NCBI GenBank assembly: GCA_000827205.1
Contig: KN832556.1
Coordinates: forward strand, 2,226,969-2,290,968
Source of the DNA: Plicaturopsis crispa FD-325 SS-3
Lineage: Eukaryota > Basidiomycota > Agaricomycetes > Amylocorticiales > Amylocorticiaceae
Length of the DNA stretch: 64,000 nt
Direction of reading: 5' to 3'
In this document: positions 46,969 through 58,654 of the stretch, one piece after another
Layout of the letters: each line of letters starts with the position of its first letter
Numbering within the stretch: position 1 is the stretch's first letter
Notes under the pieces: model-generated
What the model was told of the DNA's origin: nothing
The model's database searches: none
The model's input: the letters and a program-made list of their open reading frames with translations, nothing else
Translations under genes and position numbers: made by a program

Positions 46969-48167
46969 ATGGCCCCCCAGCTGCATGTGAGTCGCTTGCA
47001 GGTCAAACCACGAAGGCAGACGTTTACGGTGTATCGTAGTCTCAGTACAAACGAGCGGTGGCAGCGCCGGGTGCGCCCCTGGTCGCAGGCATCATAGTCG
47101 GGCTGGTGACACTCAACGTGCTCCTCCTCATCTCGTGGTGGATCGTGAAGCGCCGCCGCCTGCGAGCGCAGCGCAATGCGCTGCTGTCCGAAAAGGTCAC
47201 GGATTCGTCTACGTCCAGTTTTGCTACCAAGCAGAAACTGTCGTCTACAGCCGGATCGAAACGTGTTCCGCCTCCACGCGCACCCGTCGAGCAGACACCG
47301 AACTATATGCAGTTGATGATGGCGCTCCAAACGGATGGTCGCAAGACTCGGAACCGATCGAACAGCGAAACGTCGAGGAACGGTCGTTCGGCGAAACTGA
47401 GGAAGCCTGAGGTGCCCATGGTAGAAAGGAAAGGCGAGTCGTCGAGAAAACGCTCATTGGACGCACAGCCGGCGCCCGCAAGGCCGCCTCCCGTGCATCA
47501 ACGCGTCAGCTCGATACAGCGCCCGCGCTCCATGGACACTGCGAGCATATACTCGTCCGCGTCTGCACCTACCGAAGCGCACGATCACATCTTCCAGCGC
47601 CTCGCCCTCGACGACCCGCCTGCATCTGCGCCGGCCTGGTCATCGACGCACATCTTTGGGACTGATGGCGCGTCCCGTCGCGAGTCGCGACCCACGCCGC
47701 CAGAGTTGACCCCCGAATTTTATATGAGGGGAGGCAGCTACGAGCCGCAGCCGGCGCCCCTTTCTGCCATCCACGCCCGCTCGTCCAGCCGCGACATTCC
47801 GCCGGTCCCTTCTTTACCCTTTCTTTCTCGTCCGCCGCAGATCATCCCTCGGAAAGAGTCCATTCCCACTCTAGCCGAGCACACTGCCCGGCCGCGCGCT
47901 CCGTCGTTGACGGGAGCTCGCGAGCCAGTGCCTCCATCCCCAACGTCGACAGTGTCTTCCTATGGCACACCAACATACCACACTCCCCCTGGTATCTCTG
48001 TTCCGCCGACATCGGAAATACCACCGCCTAACATCCGGCGATCTGTGCTACTCAGTAGGACCTCGGATGAGCAGGTGGTTTCGGCTGGTCCCACTACGCC
48101 TGCGGTTACTATTACGGCCGCACCTCCGGACCTGCCTGTGCGGTCTCCGTTGAGAAGTAGGCCTTGA
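46969..48167 (+). CDS. Single-pass membrane protein with disordered cytoplasmic tail
   Basis: I do not recognise the family. Two exons join in frame: 46969-46986 (MAPQLH) and 47046-48167, across an intron of 59 nt (gtgagt...ctcag). The protein has 379 residues. Residues about 16-40 (APLVAGIIVGLVTLNVLLLI) form one membrane helix followed at once by KRRRLR, so by the positive-inside rule the long C-terminal tail is cytoplasmic. The tail is Ser/Pro/Arg-rich, with many SP and TP sites and PPP runs that could bind SH3 or WW domains. A signal-anchor protein of the plasma membrane is likely. It is convergent with the chitinase gene. Confidence 0.75.
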
Positions 48168-48431
48168 TAGTAGGCTCTGGGGATGCGGGGCTGTATGTTT
48201 GGAGTTGGTCTTGTCGGGCGAGTGCGCCTCGGATTTCTGAGAGGGGGGCTGTGTTTTGTATGTACTGTGTACACTGTATCCTCTCCTTGGTCATATTTTG
48301 GACTACCTGCATATACGATGCTGTTGCTTTCTCTCAACAGCCGAATAGCTCGAGCGAGCAACATGAGTATTTGAGTCCATTGGGTCCGCTATATATTATT
48401 GTACACTGTTACAAAATTTGAGGCACTGCTG

Positions 48432-50289
48432 TCAAGGCATCCCCTTCCTCATGTTATCAAACCTACTCCCTTCGTACCTGAGCCAGTTCGAACTCTGCTC
48501 CAGCCCGCCCATAGCGTCCTTAACGACCTTGACCAAGCTCTGACCCGGCTGCTCATCTTTCCCGGGCCCGCCCTCCATGCCCTCCCTCCGCGTGCCCTTG
48601 TCCCCGCTCAGCTCCCAAAACATACTCCCGCCCAACCCCTCCTGCTGTATCCACTGCCCCTTCCACACGCCGACCTCCTCCGTGTCGAAGCTCACCATCT
48701 CCTGTTTCGCATGGTCGTACGTCCAGCTCGCGCGCGCGGCCTCGTCGCGGTACACGTACGCGCCCGGGAGCGGGAGCGCGCGGTAGTCGTACGTGCCCTG
48801 CTCCCACGAGCCCGGGCCGACGCCGGAGAAGGGCGTGCCCGGCCCTGCGGTGTTCATGAAGGATCGCCCGTAGAGGGGGATGCCCATGATGATCTTGGAC
48901 CGGGGGACGCCTTGCGCGATGTACCATTGGATGGACGCGGCTGCGCTGATGGGGCCGCCGAATAGGTTTGCTTGGTGGTTGGCAATTTGGTCCCAGGAGC
49001 CGGCTAGTTATAAAAGTTCAGACGAAGGCAAATATCGAGAGATTCTGCGACGTACAGAAGTCGTAGGCCATCATGTTCCAGTTGTCAAGGTATTGATCCA
49101 TTTCCTTGACGTGGAGCTTCTGATAATTGTCGGGGCCACAGGGCGCCGCAATCTGTACTAAGTCAGTAGACGAAGTAATTCCACGGCAAACATGAAACGC
49201 ACCGTAAGGAGGAATTTATAATTGTACCCTCTGTTTCTGGCATGTGCATCTAGTCCTTGCCTTAGCTCTTTCAAAAGCTCGACATATCCTGCTGCTTGGG
49301 CAGCATTTCCCGGATATTCGTAGTCGATATCTAGTCCGTCGAGTCCGTAGTCCTCTACAAGCTGTAGACGCGAATTAAAAACCCGCCGTTGACAAAATGA
49401 ATATCTCATCCCACCTTGACGGACGACTCTACGAATTTAGCACGGAGTGCGGGGGATACGACGACAGGATGGAAGGATGGGGAGTAGGTCCAGCCACCGA
49501 TAGAAAGCAGGACTTTGAGGTGGCGATTCGCCTTCTTTAAATTGTATATGGCCTTGAAGTTGCCGTATAAATTGTCACCACTGTCGTTCCACGAGTCACC
49601 GGGGTAGTGAATATCTTTATCCGCCCAGTCATCGGAGAGAACCTGCGTATATGTGCATATTTAGTTCTTTCCCAAAGTTATACTACTTCAGAATGCGTAC
49701 AACTTCGCCAGTATCGGCTTTGAGATTAGCAAACGCGTACAGAAGGTGGCTATGCACGCTGTTAGCACATTTACGAGATTGAATCGGATACAATGCACGC
49801 ACGTAAGGTCTTGGGTCGGTATTGAGGAAGGTGGATATTTCCGTCCGTATATACCCCTACAGTTGAGGTGTTGACATCAGGCACTACTACGTGGATCCGA
49901 GTCTGGGTTTATTTACCAGTTTACAAAGCTGAGAGCCTGTCAGTGCACCGTACGCATCCAAAATAGTAGGCCTTGACGTACTATCCAACGCTAGCTTTTC
50001 CGTTCGACATGTCTGTATCAGTACTGTTCGCCGCGGGATTCGCAGTTGGCGGTGGTGACGAGATGATGTCTTCAAAATTTTCCCCTTGTGGTTTCGCTGG
50101 AACGCTCGACTGGGCGTCGGGGTGCTGTACAGTATGTATAACGGACCACTGTCCGACTTTATACGATCCGAGCGCGACTACGCAGAAAGCGAGAGCTAGC
50201 AAGAGCACTTTGTATCGAGACCAGAGCGGTCTTTTCGTAGGAGACGGGGCAGTGTTTGTAGGGACCGGCTGGTATGAAGCTGAGGACAT
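48432..50289 (-). CDS. GH18 chitinase with N-terminal membrane anchor
   Basis: A family 18 glycoside hydrolase that cleaves chitin. It starts MSSASYQPVPTNTAPSPTKR and has a hydrophobic helix (YKVLLLALAFCVVALGSYKV) at about residues 27-46. The basic side (KRPLWSRYK) faces the cytoplasm, so this is a type II anchor. After a Ser/Pro linker come GYFVNWGIYGRKYPP, LLYAFANLKADTG, LSIGGWTYSPSF, the catalytic motif DGLDIDYEYP (DxxDxDxE intact), MMAYDF, MGIPLYGRSF and GSMFWELSGD. No chitin-binding module is seen. About nine exons, one of them only 12 nt (49917-49928). The C-terminus is basic (GSRFDNMRKGMP). Remodelling of the fungus's own wall is a likely role. Confidence 0.92.
49917..49928 (-). other. 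12-nt micro-exon of the GH18 chitinase
   Basis: The minus strand reads ctctcag|CTTTGTAAACTG|gtaaat. The upstream exon ends GGATA at 49982 before gtacgt, and the downstream exon starts GGGTATATAC after actgtag. Joining all three gives GYFVNWGIYGRKYPP, the usual first strand of GH18 enzymes. Skipping the exon removes four residues without changing frame. Confidence 0.8.
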
Positions 50290-50774
50290 ATATAGGTTTG
50301 CGTATGGCTGTCCAAGGCAAGTTCATGCACCGCAACGGCCGCAACCGCGTTGACATCACTCTCGCAGAAAGGAGCTATTACTCCCGGATAAGGATTAATA
50401 GCCCCTGTACTGTACCTGTCCTTGCCTGGGCCATCTCCGACTTAAACTCGAAAGTTGCAGAGACGCGACTTGGACGCGACGGTCAATTCCTGTCCTCCTT
50501 CAGGTCTGAGATTTGTATCTCTCATGCATGGTACTAGTCATTCCCTCAGTAGAACGGGTCCTTCGACTACCCGATTGTCTGCGGGGGCCAAAAGACCTCC
50601 CGGAACATATAGAAGGCCAGGGCTAATGACACTTTCCAAGGGACTAAGCGGAGGCTAGCGTCCGACAAGCTCGAAGCTCGAGGCAGCCTGCAGGCGTAGT
50701 ACCAGCAGTGAGCCTCCTACCTCTGCTTCCCACTTGCTCTCCATATCGTCTCACCAAGGGCTCGAGCAGGAAAC
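50290..50774. promoter_or_regulatory. Divergent promoter region, chitinase / coiled-coil protein
   Basis: These 485 bp separate two head-to-head start codons. No gene or specific site is claimed. Confidence 0.4.
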
Positions 50775-52717
50775 ATGGCTACCGTGAAATCGCGTTCCGA
50801 ATCGCCCGACATCGTCATCTTGCCAGGACCGCCCCACGTACCAAGCAAACTCGTCGCAAAGGACGAGAACGTCGAGACGAAGCCATCGGTAGACGACATG
50901 GCAGTTATGTTCAAGCAGAAATCGGCGGAGCTGGCGAGACGAGAGGTTGAGATGGCGCAGCTGAGGAGCGAGATGCGTAAGCTCCAGCAGGTGAACCGGG
51001 GCCTAGTGGAGGAACAGGAAGCGCAGAAAAACACGATCCGCAACTTGAAAACCCAACTGAGGCAGGCGAAGAATGCATCCCAATCCGCTGCTTCGAGCTC
51101 GAACGCTCAGCGTGCGGCATCCATCGTCCAGAAGGAGGTTCGCGTTCACCGGAGGGGTCAAACTCAACCTATATCAGTGAGTGAAATCATCAGTCCCCTT
51201 CTACGCGCTCATAGCCTGTCCGCCCAGATCACGGATAACGGACGTGGAAATACTGAACAGCCAGGACCAAGGCGCCCAGTAGTGAGATTTCAGCACCCAT
51301 TGCATACGGTTATCTGACCTACTGCTCTAGGTTAAGAGGGAGCTCTCTGTAGAGGATGCTGATACCCAACAGGATATTGCGCCTGAGGGAAATGCAGGCG
51401 CAGATCTGGCGCGTTCATCGGGCACACCCGATGGCACACGGATTACCCCTGCGATAGGCGATATTAGGGCATCCATGCCACCTCACGATCGGAACTCTTC
51501 TCCTATCCGCCAGTCGCGCGAGCCCTCCCCTCCATCTCGCGAGCTCGTGCGCTCGGAGTCCCCCAAGGCAGACCGCATCAAGGTCACGGTCAAAGCCGAA
51601 GACGAAGAGGACGACTTCCGATACGTTTCGTTCACGAAAAGCGAGGATGGCAGGCTCGACCTATGGGATCTTTCAGGATTCAATTTGAGGCCCTGTATAG
51701 AAGTTTCCCCCGAAAAGAACGTTGGGTTCACTAGAAAGGTCATTAGCGACGTAGGTTCTGTGCTACATGTACTGTGTGAGTATACCTCAATCTTCCTCCC
51801 CTTTCTAGGCATTTGGAGGTGGCCACCAGGCATGCTTTCATAATTGGCAAGGTCAAAAGGCAACCAGAAGACCACAGTAAGTGTATCCGCCACTCCCGAA
51901 CACTGTCTTATGAAACTTGCTCTCCAGCCTGACATTTAACCGCGAGTGGAACCCCCAGCTTCCTGGACTACCAGGTCAGCATGGCACTGTTCTGTGCGGA
52001 TTCAATAAATTCAACGACGGCACGAAGGTTTCTATGCCCATCGATTTCTTCGTCGCTGAGAGGGAGAATTGGTGGGTCTACAAGGGCACCTACTCTCTCA
52101 AGCTATGGGGCGAGATCGAGCCTACCCACTTGCATCTACTTCCCCCGTCCGTAGTGACGAAGTGGATAATCGGAACTCTCAGTTCGCAGTGGGGGAAAAG
52201 CTGGGTCGAAGGATCGAACGAGGAGCTGCGGGAAAAATGCGAGCGGACGGGACGACACTTCGAGCCTATCGAATTCTCCGCGCCAGGTTTACGGAAGGGG
52301 CTGAATGAGGGATCCCTCATCATCAGCTTTACGATCATGGAATGCGTCGGGTACCGTGACGACTGGTTCGAACGACTTCTCTACAAAAAGGCACATCCCG
52401 ACCCGCCTAGAAAGAAACGAAAAGCAAGTGGAAAGAAGACTGCGCCAGCGAAAAAGGCGAAGACTGGACGTGCGGGGAAAGTCAAAAAGGAGGAACCGGC
52501 GGAGGAACTCAGCGAGGACGAGAACGGCCAGGAGGTAAACCGCGACGGTGACGATCTGGGCGAGGCGCGCTCCGACGACGACAGCGACGCCGAGGTGGAT
52601 ATGCGTGTGGTCGCTGCCTTGCCTAAGCGGCAGTCCCAGCGCATCATGGCGAAAGGAAGGAGCGACTACACTTACGCGGCTTTCGAACGGGACAGCAGCG
52701 TAGAGGTCCTCGAGTGA
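50775..52717 (+). CDS. Coiled-coil protein with C-terminal conserved domain (possibly DUF6697)
   Basis: I recognise the layout but not a function. Start MATVKSRSESPDIVILPGPP. Residues about 40-105 form a coiled coil (LARREVEMAQLRSEMRKLQQ). A disordered linker contains probable sumoylation-type VKAE or VKRE motifs and SP sites. The last third has a folded domain running from LTFNREWNPQLPGLPGQHGT through FFVAERENWWVYKGTYSLKLWGE, TKWIIGTLSSQWGKSW and ISFTIMECVGYRDDWFERL, which resembles the agaricomycete domain DUF6697 as I remember it. It ends in a Lys-rich patch (RKKRKASGKKTAPAKKAK) and an acidic tail, so nuclear localisation is likely. Four or five exons. Confidence 0.75.
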
Positions 52718-52920
52718 TATCTCCAATATACTATCCTGATTTTTCGCCTACATCGGCAGGCCATGAAGTGATGATGCGAATTAGTGCCGTACGGATGCTA
52801 GATATACAAGGCGCAGATATATGATACTTACATGTTAACTAATCGAGACAACAGGGCTCGCACCCAACAATTACAGACAAAGTATGTATGTGAAGCAAAT
52901 CGATCGGCACTCGCACTCGG

Positions 52921-55532
52921 TCAGAGCAGTCGGGTGATAACGCCCAAACCCTGGAGAAACGGGCACATCAGCGTCGTCACTCATAAATAAAGGGAAAACG
53001 AACCTTAGTTTTTCCCTCACGGAATAACAACTTCATCCCCTCTTTGATGAACTCCGGGTGCGATATAAACTGGAATTTGACCGTGGCGCGGTCTCCAGTT
53101 CGTAAGACGCCCTGCGGGTGATCCATACCAATGATGCGGACTGTTTGTCGGATAGCCTGCAATAGCATATGGAACGCAGTGAGCCGACGGTGCGCAAAAT
53201 AATCACGAGTTACTTACACCGCAGTGGAGCATAGCTTGATAATTTTGCTGAAGCGTTGTATTGTGACTGCGAGCCAGGTAAGTCAGTCGCATTCAAAGCA
53301 ACGTGGAGAATACGCCTCACTATAATATGAGCACCTGCCCTTCGAACTCTCGAACGGCCCGTGGAGGGATATCAGTCTTGTTCACGATCACCATGCCCTT
53401 CCGTATAGCCGCCCGCCGGACGCGTTTTAACGCGAAGGAGACGCACTGACCGGCCTCCGCTGTCGTCACGGGCGCCCTAGCCTACGTGTCAGCAGACCCA
53501 ATAGGGAGCAGGAATTTGCAACTGTACGTACCGTTTGCGCTGCATGTCCTTGATGACCGTGCTCTGGTAGTTTCCATTGGAATCCGGACCGAAAAGAACG
53601 GTGTCGCCCTTCTTGACGCTTCCACCATTGACGATTCCGTTCACGACCGTGCCGACGTAGGGAACTGACCAGACCTCAGTGACGGAATATTCCAACGGCT
53701 GGTCGGCAGCGAATTTCTCGAGGTCGCCCTCGCTGGACGGCAAAAGATTCAAGAATGTCCGAACCTGAGTTTTTTTGGTAGGTCATGATATGCTGTGGAA
53801 TGAGAGACATCGTAACTCACGAAGTCGAGGCCCTCGCCCGTCACGTTCGATACCTGAAATATTGGGCACAACCTGCCATTTCCATCAGCGCGATAAGTAA
53901 GGTGATCGCAAAAAGTCACGGACTTGTCCCTTGCGAAAGATTGCGATAGTTCGACTGCCATTTCCATATTCTTAACAAAGACGGGAGTTTTTCTGCTTGC
54001 AATTCAATACCTGTGCATGAACAAATGAGAGAATATGGCATACCGGCATCCAGGGCTCTTCAAAATCTTGACCACTTGCTTCAGGGTCTCAGCGAGCTTA
54101 TTGGGTGGCGTCATGTCGATCTGTTCCACGAGTAAGTTTGCAGTCGTTGGGTGTTAGAGAGGGCAAACCTTGGTAACGCAAATAACAACAGGTACACCCA
54201 GAGCAAGGGTGATGGCAAGATGTTCCTTGCTCATACCTGACACAAAAACTGCATTAGCGCTCGACGAAGATGTACCAAGTTTCTTGCATTACCTATAAGC
54301 CCCGCATTGGCACCGACCATCAAGAGCACGCAAGAGGGTGCGCTAGAGGTCAGGCCAAACAGGGTCGTCTTGAGATATCGCTCGTGTCCAGCAAGGTCTG
54401 AAGTAAAACCAAGCTCAACGACGAGCAGGATGGCCGAGAATCAGTGAGGCTTACCAATGAATGAGACAATCTTGGCCGCCTGGAGAGATATCTCCTCCCA
54501 ACCTAATTTCTCTCGCCGAAGGACATCGGGATCGTTCGAATGCGCGCCATTGGGAAGGATAGGAGCACCCGACGGACCGAACCCGAGAATCTGAAGGGGC
54601 AAGTTGATGTAAGAGACCTGGTTTAGTTTAGTGTGATGCAAAGATCACCTCCATCCCGACGCTGGATGTTCGCCCAGTTTCGATTTCGTGTTTATGTCTG
54701 AACAGACTGACGCGTGCGCGACCTCGTCCATCGTCCAAGGCGCCTGACATAACAAGTTAGTCGCCCATCTAGTACCGAAGAATAACACGGTACAAACCTC
54801 GCGTCAAAACGCCCAGAGTCGTAGACTTGCCACTGTCAACGTTACCAACGACCGCGCAGCGAACTTCGGGTGTAAGGGAAACATTTGGAGGAGGCAATCG
54901 TAGAAGCAAAGTAGTACGAGGATGGCCTGCTTTCTCCTCAAACAGCACCGACGTCTTCCCGTGTGGATAGAGTAAGCTATAGTCTTCTCTAGAGATACAA
55001 TACGCGCACCTTGCCGCCAATCTCCTCAACCTGGGCCGCGATACCGTCGCGTAATACCGTAATCTGCTCTTGCGAGCGAGGAATTCCAGTCCATCCGTCG
55101 GATTCCTCCCCAACGTCGCCAGAATATAACTTCTCGTGCAATGGCTGGGCACCTAACCGGAAGATATACTCTCCTCGGTGCTGAGTGATGAGAGTCGCGA
55201 GCAGATCTCTGGCTTTCTCGTGATCTGAATCCGCGTTTGAGAGAAGAAACTTCTGTAGATACGTCAGTCGCGGATACCCAGTTGTTGCAATGAGGGTGCA
55301 GTACCTGAATCTCCTCTTCGACCTCCGAGAGCCCCACGCTTCCAACCGCTTCGACCACATCCTTCTTCATAGCATCATGTGTCGCGTCAGTTGCCCTCTC
55401 CTTGCCTTTATTTGGTGGTTTCTTGTTCTCCTTCTCCCATTCGCGCTCGGCGATGGCCTCAGCTCGCTGTTTGGCAATCTCCCGAGTGTGTATTTCGTCG
55501 ATTTCGTTCTGAAATGTGCGCAGGCTAGTCAT
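52921..55532 (-). CDS. GTPBP1/GTPBP2-type translational GTPase
   Basis: An EF-Tu-like GTPase of the GTPBP1 group, linked in animals to ribosome rescue and mRNA turnover. Start [20 protein letters not shown]. The N-terminal part is charged and helical. The G domain has G1 [10 protein letters not shown]3 DLAGH in [20 protein letters not shown], and G4 TKID in VVICVTKIDMTPP. Domains 2 and 3 follow ([57 protein letters not shown]), ending [10 protein letters not shown]. About 630 residues in more than a dozen exons. DLAGH instead of DTPGH or DCPGH is the mark of this group and separates it from Hbs1, eRF3 and eEF1A. It is convergent with its left neighbour. Confidence 0.92.
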
Positions 55533-56186
55533 GGTGATGAGGGGTAGTTGTGAGGTCTCCTCGCACTAGCCCTGCAGTACATATAAAGCAGCCAGAAGTC
55601 AGATAGAGTCAAGTGCAGTCAGACCTTTAAGCAGTGCGCCATGTATTGAAGGAGTCACGGTCACCCTTTGACTCGTCACGATAGGGGCGTGCCCAATCAG
55701 GAAAGTAGTGTACGCAGAACGTTCGTTAGATGTCCTTCGCCGCAGCTGGAGATGCAGTATCTGGAGAGTTCACGGTCTGCTATAATTCGCCGAGTTCAAA
55801 GAATTCACAGCAGACATAGGTGCGAGTTAGGAAACACGCCGTGAGCGAAATGTGATCAGGAAAGCCGTAGCATCGAAAGATAGCGTAGCCCCGTGAGTGC
55901 TGCAATGCTCTTGGAAATTTCTGAATGCCCAAGTTTTGTAGGAAGGAGGAGCATTTCAAAGGATCGAGAACAGATAGGAGGGACTCTTTGACATATGTTA
56001 CATGTATCGAGTTGACCCAGGGCAAAATACAGGCAGTCAAAAAGATTGAATCCGGGGAATCAATTTTGGCACGTGGCATTTCATTCTCAGCGCCACCTGC
56101 GTTCACGAACAACGACGCGTCTGGTTTTCCTGAACACAACCGCCTCAACCGCCTCGCCGTGGCCTGACATATACCGTACCCTCAAG
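55533..56186. promoter_or_regulatory. Divergent promoter region without a supported gene
   Basis: These 654 bp separate the head-to-head GTPase and coiled-coil genes. Short open frames at 55780-56148 (minus) and 55925-56167 (plus) overlap each other and show no family resemblance. Confidence 0.4.
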
Positions 56187-58233
56187 ATGGACTCTATGGC
56201 GGCTGGACCGTCTACTACGACGCCAACTCCAAGTCGATCGATAGGTGGTTCCACACCCGGCCTACTCGACCCAACGCAACCAGCCCGACTACTTCGACTA
56301 GCCGGTTCCAAGCTTTCCTTCGCATCTTTCGACCCACGCACCGCTTTCGTAGGAGAAATGCCAGACATGCGCAAACTCTCGTTGAAAGACGAGCTCTACA
56401 GACCGAAGCGCGTTGTCGTGGAGACTACCCCGACGGGTGAGAGCTTTTGGAGGTTCGTGCCCTCGGCGCGGAAAGAGGTCGGCGTAGAGAATGAGGGTAC
56501 ATGGCCTCGCGTGATTGAAATCTGCGGGTGCGTCTGAGCATCTGATCTTGCCTTTTGAATTTCGAATAACACTGTTGACAGTGAACTTGTGAATTGCTCT
56601 CGAGATCAGTGGGACATATACAAGCTCGATCCGCATTACGACTGCCTTGTACGGGCGTACCCAAAGCTATCCGTGATATCCCCTGCCAAGATAACACAGC
56701 GACCAAAGGCCGAATCTTCAAAACCCCAGTCCTCGAAGCGACGTTCACGTTCTCCCGGAAGAGCCAGCCCTTCGCCAATCGATAATAAACGGCAGCGGAA
56801 GAATGTGCCCTGCGGCGCCTCCGTTTTCTCTGTGGATTCGTCGGACGACGAGGAGGCCGAGGTAGCATACATGATGATCGACGACGATGGCGTTCCCCGC
56901 GCACGGTCTGCGGGTGCTGGCGATCGCCTGAAAGAGTTCAGAGCAGCAAAGGAGCGGAATAGGCAAATAAGACGCGAAAATATCATTCGGGCCTCTGCGA
57001 AGAGTAATGCCTCACCCGACGAGATGGATATTTCTCCGATCGTACCACCCACAGACAACACTGCCAAACGCAAAGGTAAGCTATGCAGTCGCTTTCTATA
57101 TCGTTATTACATACCGACATCCGGTTTATAGGACCTTCTGCGTCCGAAACGAATGGAACCGATGGTTCCGCCACCTCGAAGCGGCACCGTACGGTTTCCC
57201 CCTCATCTGTTAGACACGAGATGTCAGAAAAGACATTCAGGCGAACACAGAAGAAAAAGGACAGGATAGCTGCCCAGTTGAATGCATGGAGAGAGGAGAA
57301 GCACCGTGCTTTCATGAACGACATCCTTGCCGATGTGCCAGAGCAAGGACCTGAATTGAATGGTGCGCATGATCTTTCCCATTTCTAAGTCTCAATAATG
57401 AATCAGGAATGGCAGGTGCGGCTAATCACCAAGAACCTCCCATGAACGACGCTTGGGACTCGGAGAGCGAAGACGACTATGAAGACGAGGCTGAAGCGGC
57501 GAGGCTTGCCGCTATCGAGGAGTCTCGTCGTAAACTGGCGGAGCTCGAAGCCGATCGGCCCCTCTGGGAGGAAGAAGCAAAAAAGCGCGCGGCACGACAG
57601 CACGCCGAGGAGGAAGAGCGCCGTGCGCGTGCTGCGGAGCGCAAACGCGCCGAGGCCAAAGCCGCGGAGGAAGCGCGGAGGGCCGAGCGAGAGAAGGCGG
57701 AGCGGGAAGAGGCACAGAGGCGGCGGCAGGAAGAGACAGCGAGGAAGGAGCGGGAGCGGCGCCAACGCCAGCAGCGCGAGCGCTGGTCGTACGGCCAGTG
57801 GACATCTCAGCGGGCGTTGGAGCGATACAGATCTCTAGCCGATGCTTTCGACAGCGCTAAATTCTCTCCGGAGGAGCCGCTCACTTTCGAGGCTGTGCCC
57901 TGGCCTGTCCTGCACTCTCCGGTCACCTTCACGGTTGAGATGGTGGACTGGAGCGCTGTCGAGAGTTTCTTCACAGCCGTGCGCTCGCATATGCGGCCGC
58001 AGGACTACAAAATCTTCATCGAGGCGTCGCATCGCCGGTGAGTTGTTCCTCTGAGGATTATTTGCCGGACACTTATCTTCTACCATCGCCATAGGTTCCA
58101 CCCGGACCGATGGCGATCGCGGAGGATTTTGGCGAGCATCGCCGATGAAGACGAGAGGGGATGCTTGGAGGTTGCGGCGACCACCGTATCTCAAGCAGTG
58201 ACGCCGCTCTGGCGCGAGGTCAAAGGGCGGTGA
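56187..58233 (+). CDS. Coiled-coil protein with NFKBIL1-like C-terminal domain
   Basis: Start MDSMAAGPSTTTPTPSRSIG. The first domain is open to recognition (FASFDPRTAFVGEMPDMRKL, FWRFVPSARKEVG, QWDIYKLDPHYDCLVRAYP) but I cannot name it. A disordered nuclear-type part with basic patches follows, then an Arg/Glu/Ala-rich coiled coil of about 100 residues (57500-57800). The C-terminus YKIFIEASHRR|FHPDRWRSR, joined over an intron, followed by EVAATTVSQAVTPLWREVK, resembles the WHPDRF segment of NFKBIL1 (I-kappa-B-like protein), where a J-domain-like helix pair sits. The resemblance is short, so the relationship is only suggested. About 600 residues, five exons. Confidence 0.75.
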
Positions 58234-58654
58234 GATACCATGCGCATTTATCAGGAACATTATACCATACGCAATGTACAATATATGCATAGTATTGTGT
58301 ACGCCAGTACGTAGGATTGTTGCTACTCGGTAAAGAGACGCTGCGTGTGTGAGCGGCGCCTACCCAATGAGGCGACGTCGCCTCCCATGACGGCAAGCCC
58401 AGACTTGCGCGGCAGGCGCCACAACTAGGTACAAAGTGCCTGCATTGCTCTCTGAGTCTTTATGTTTCAGACATTCGCTCTCATGCAGTCTTTGAACTGC
58501 TTGGCTTGACCTTTGACGCCGTTCTCTGTATTGGTCTGCCTTATCGTCCTAGCTGAACGTGTGTCTTTCCAGCTAGACTACTGGCTATCTTTGTCAGGGC
58601 GCCCGGCCTCACATCCTGCTTGGAACTCCTACACTGGCGGTGTTAGAACGGTCT
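58234..58654. other. Intergenic stretch between two plus-strand genes
   Basis: It contains the 3' flank of the coiled-coil gene and the promoter of the RING gene. The frame of the RING gene is open from 58640, but the first ATG is at 58655. An upstream 5' exon cannot be excluded. Confidence 0.4.

Noticed and set aside
48399-48965. Pro/Arg-rich open frame of 188 codons on the plus strand
   Set aside because: It is the complement of the GC-rich last exons of the chitinase gene.
57400-57800. Low-complexity Arg/Glu/Ala stretch as a tandem repeat or satellite
   Set aside because: The bases are not tandemly repeated; the pattern comes from a charged coiled coil in one reading frame of a spliced gene.
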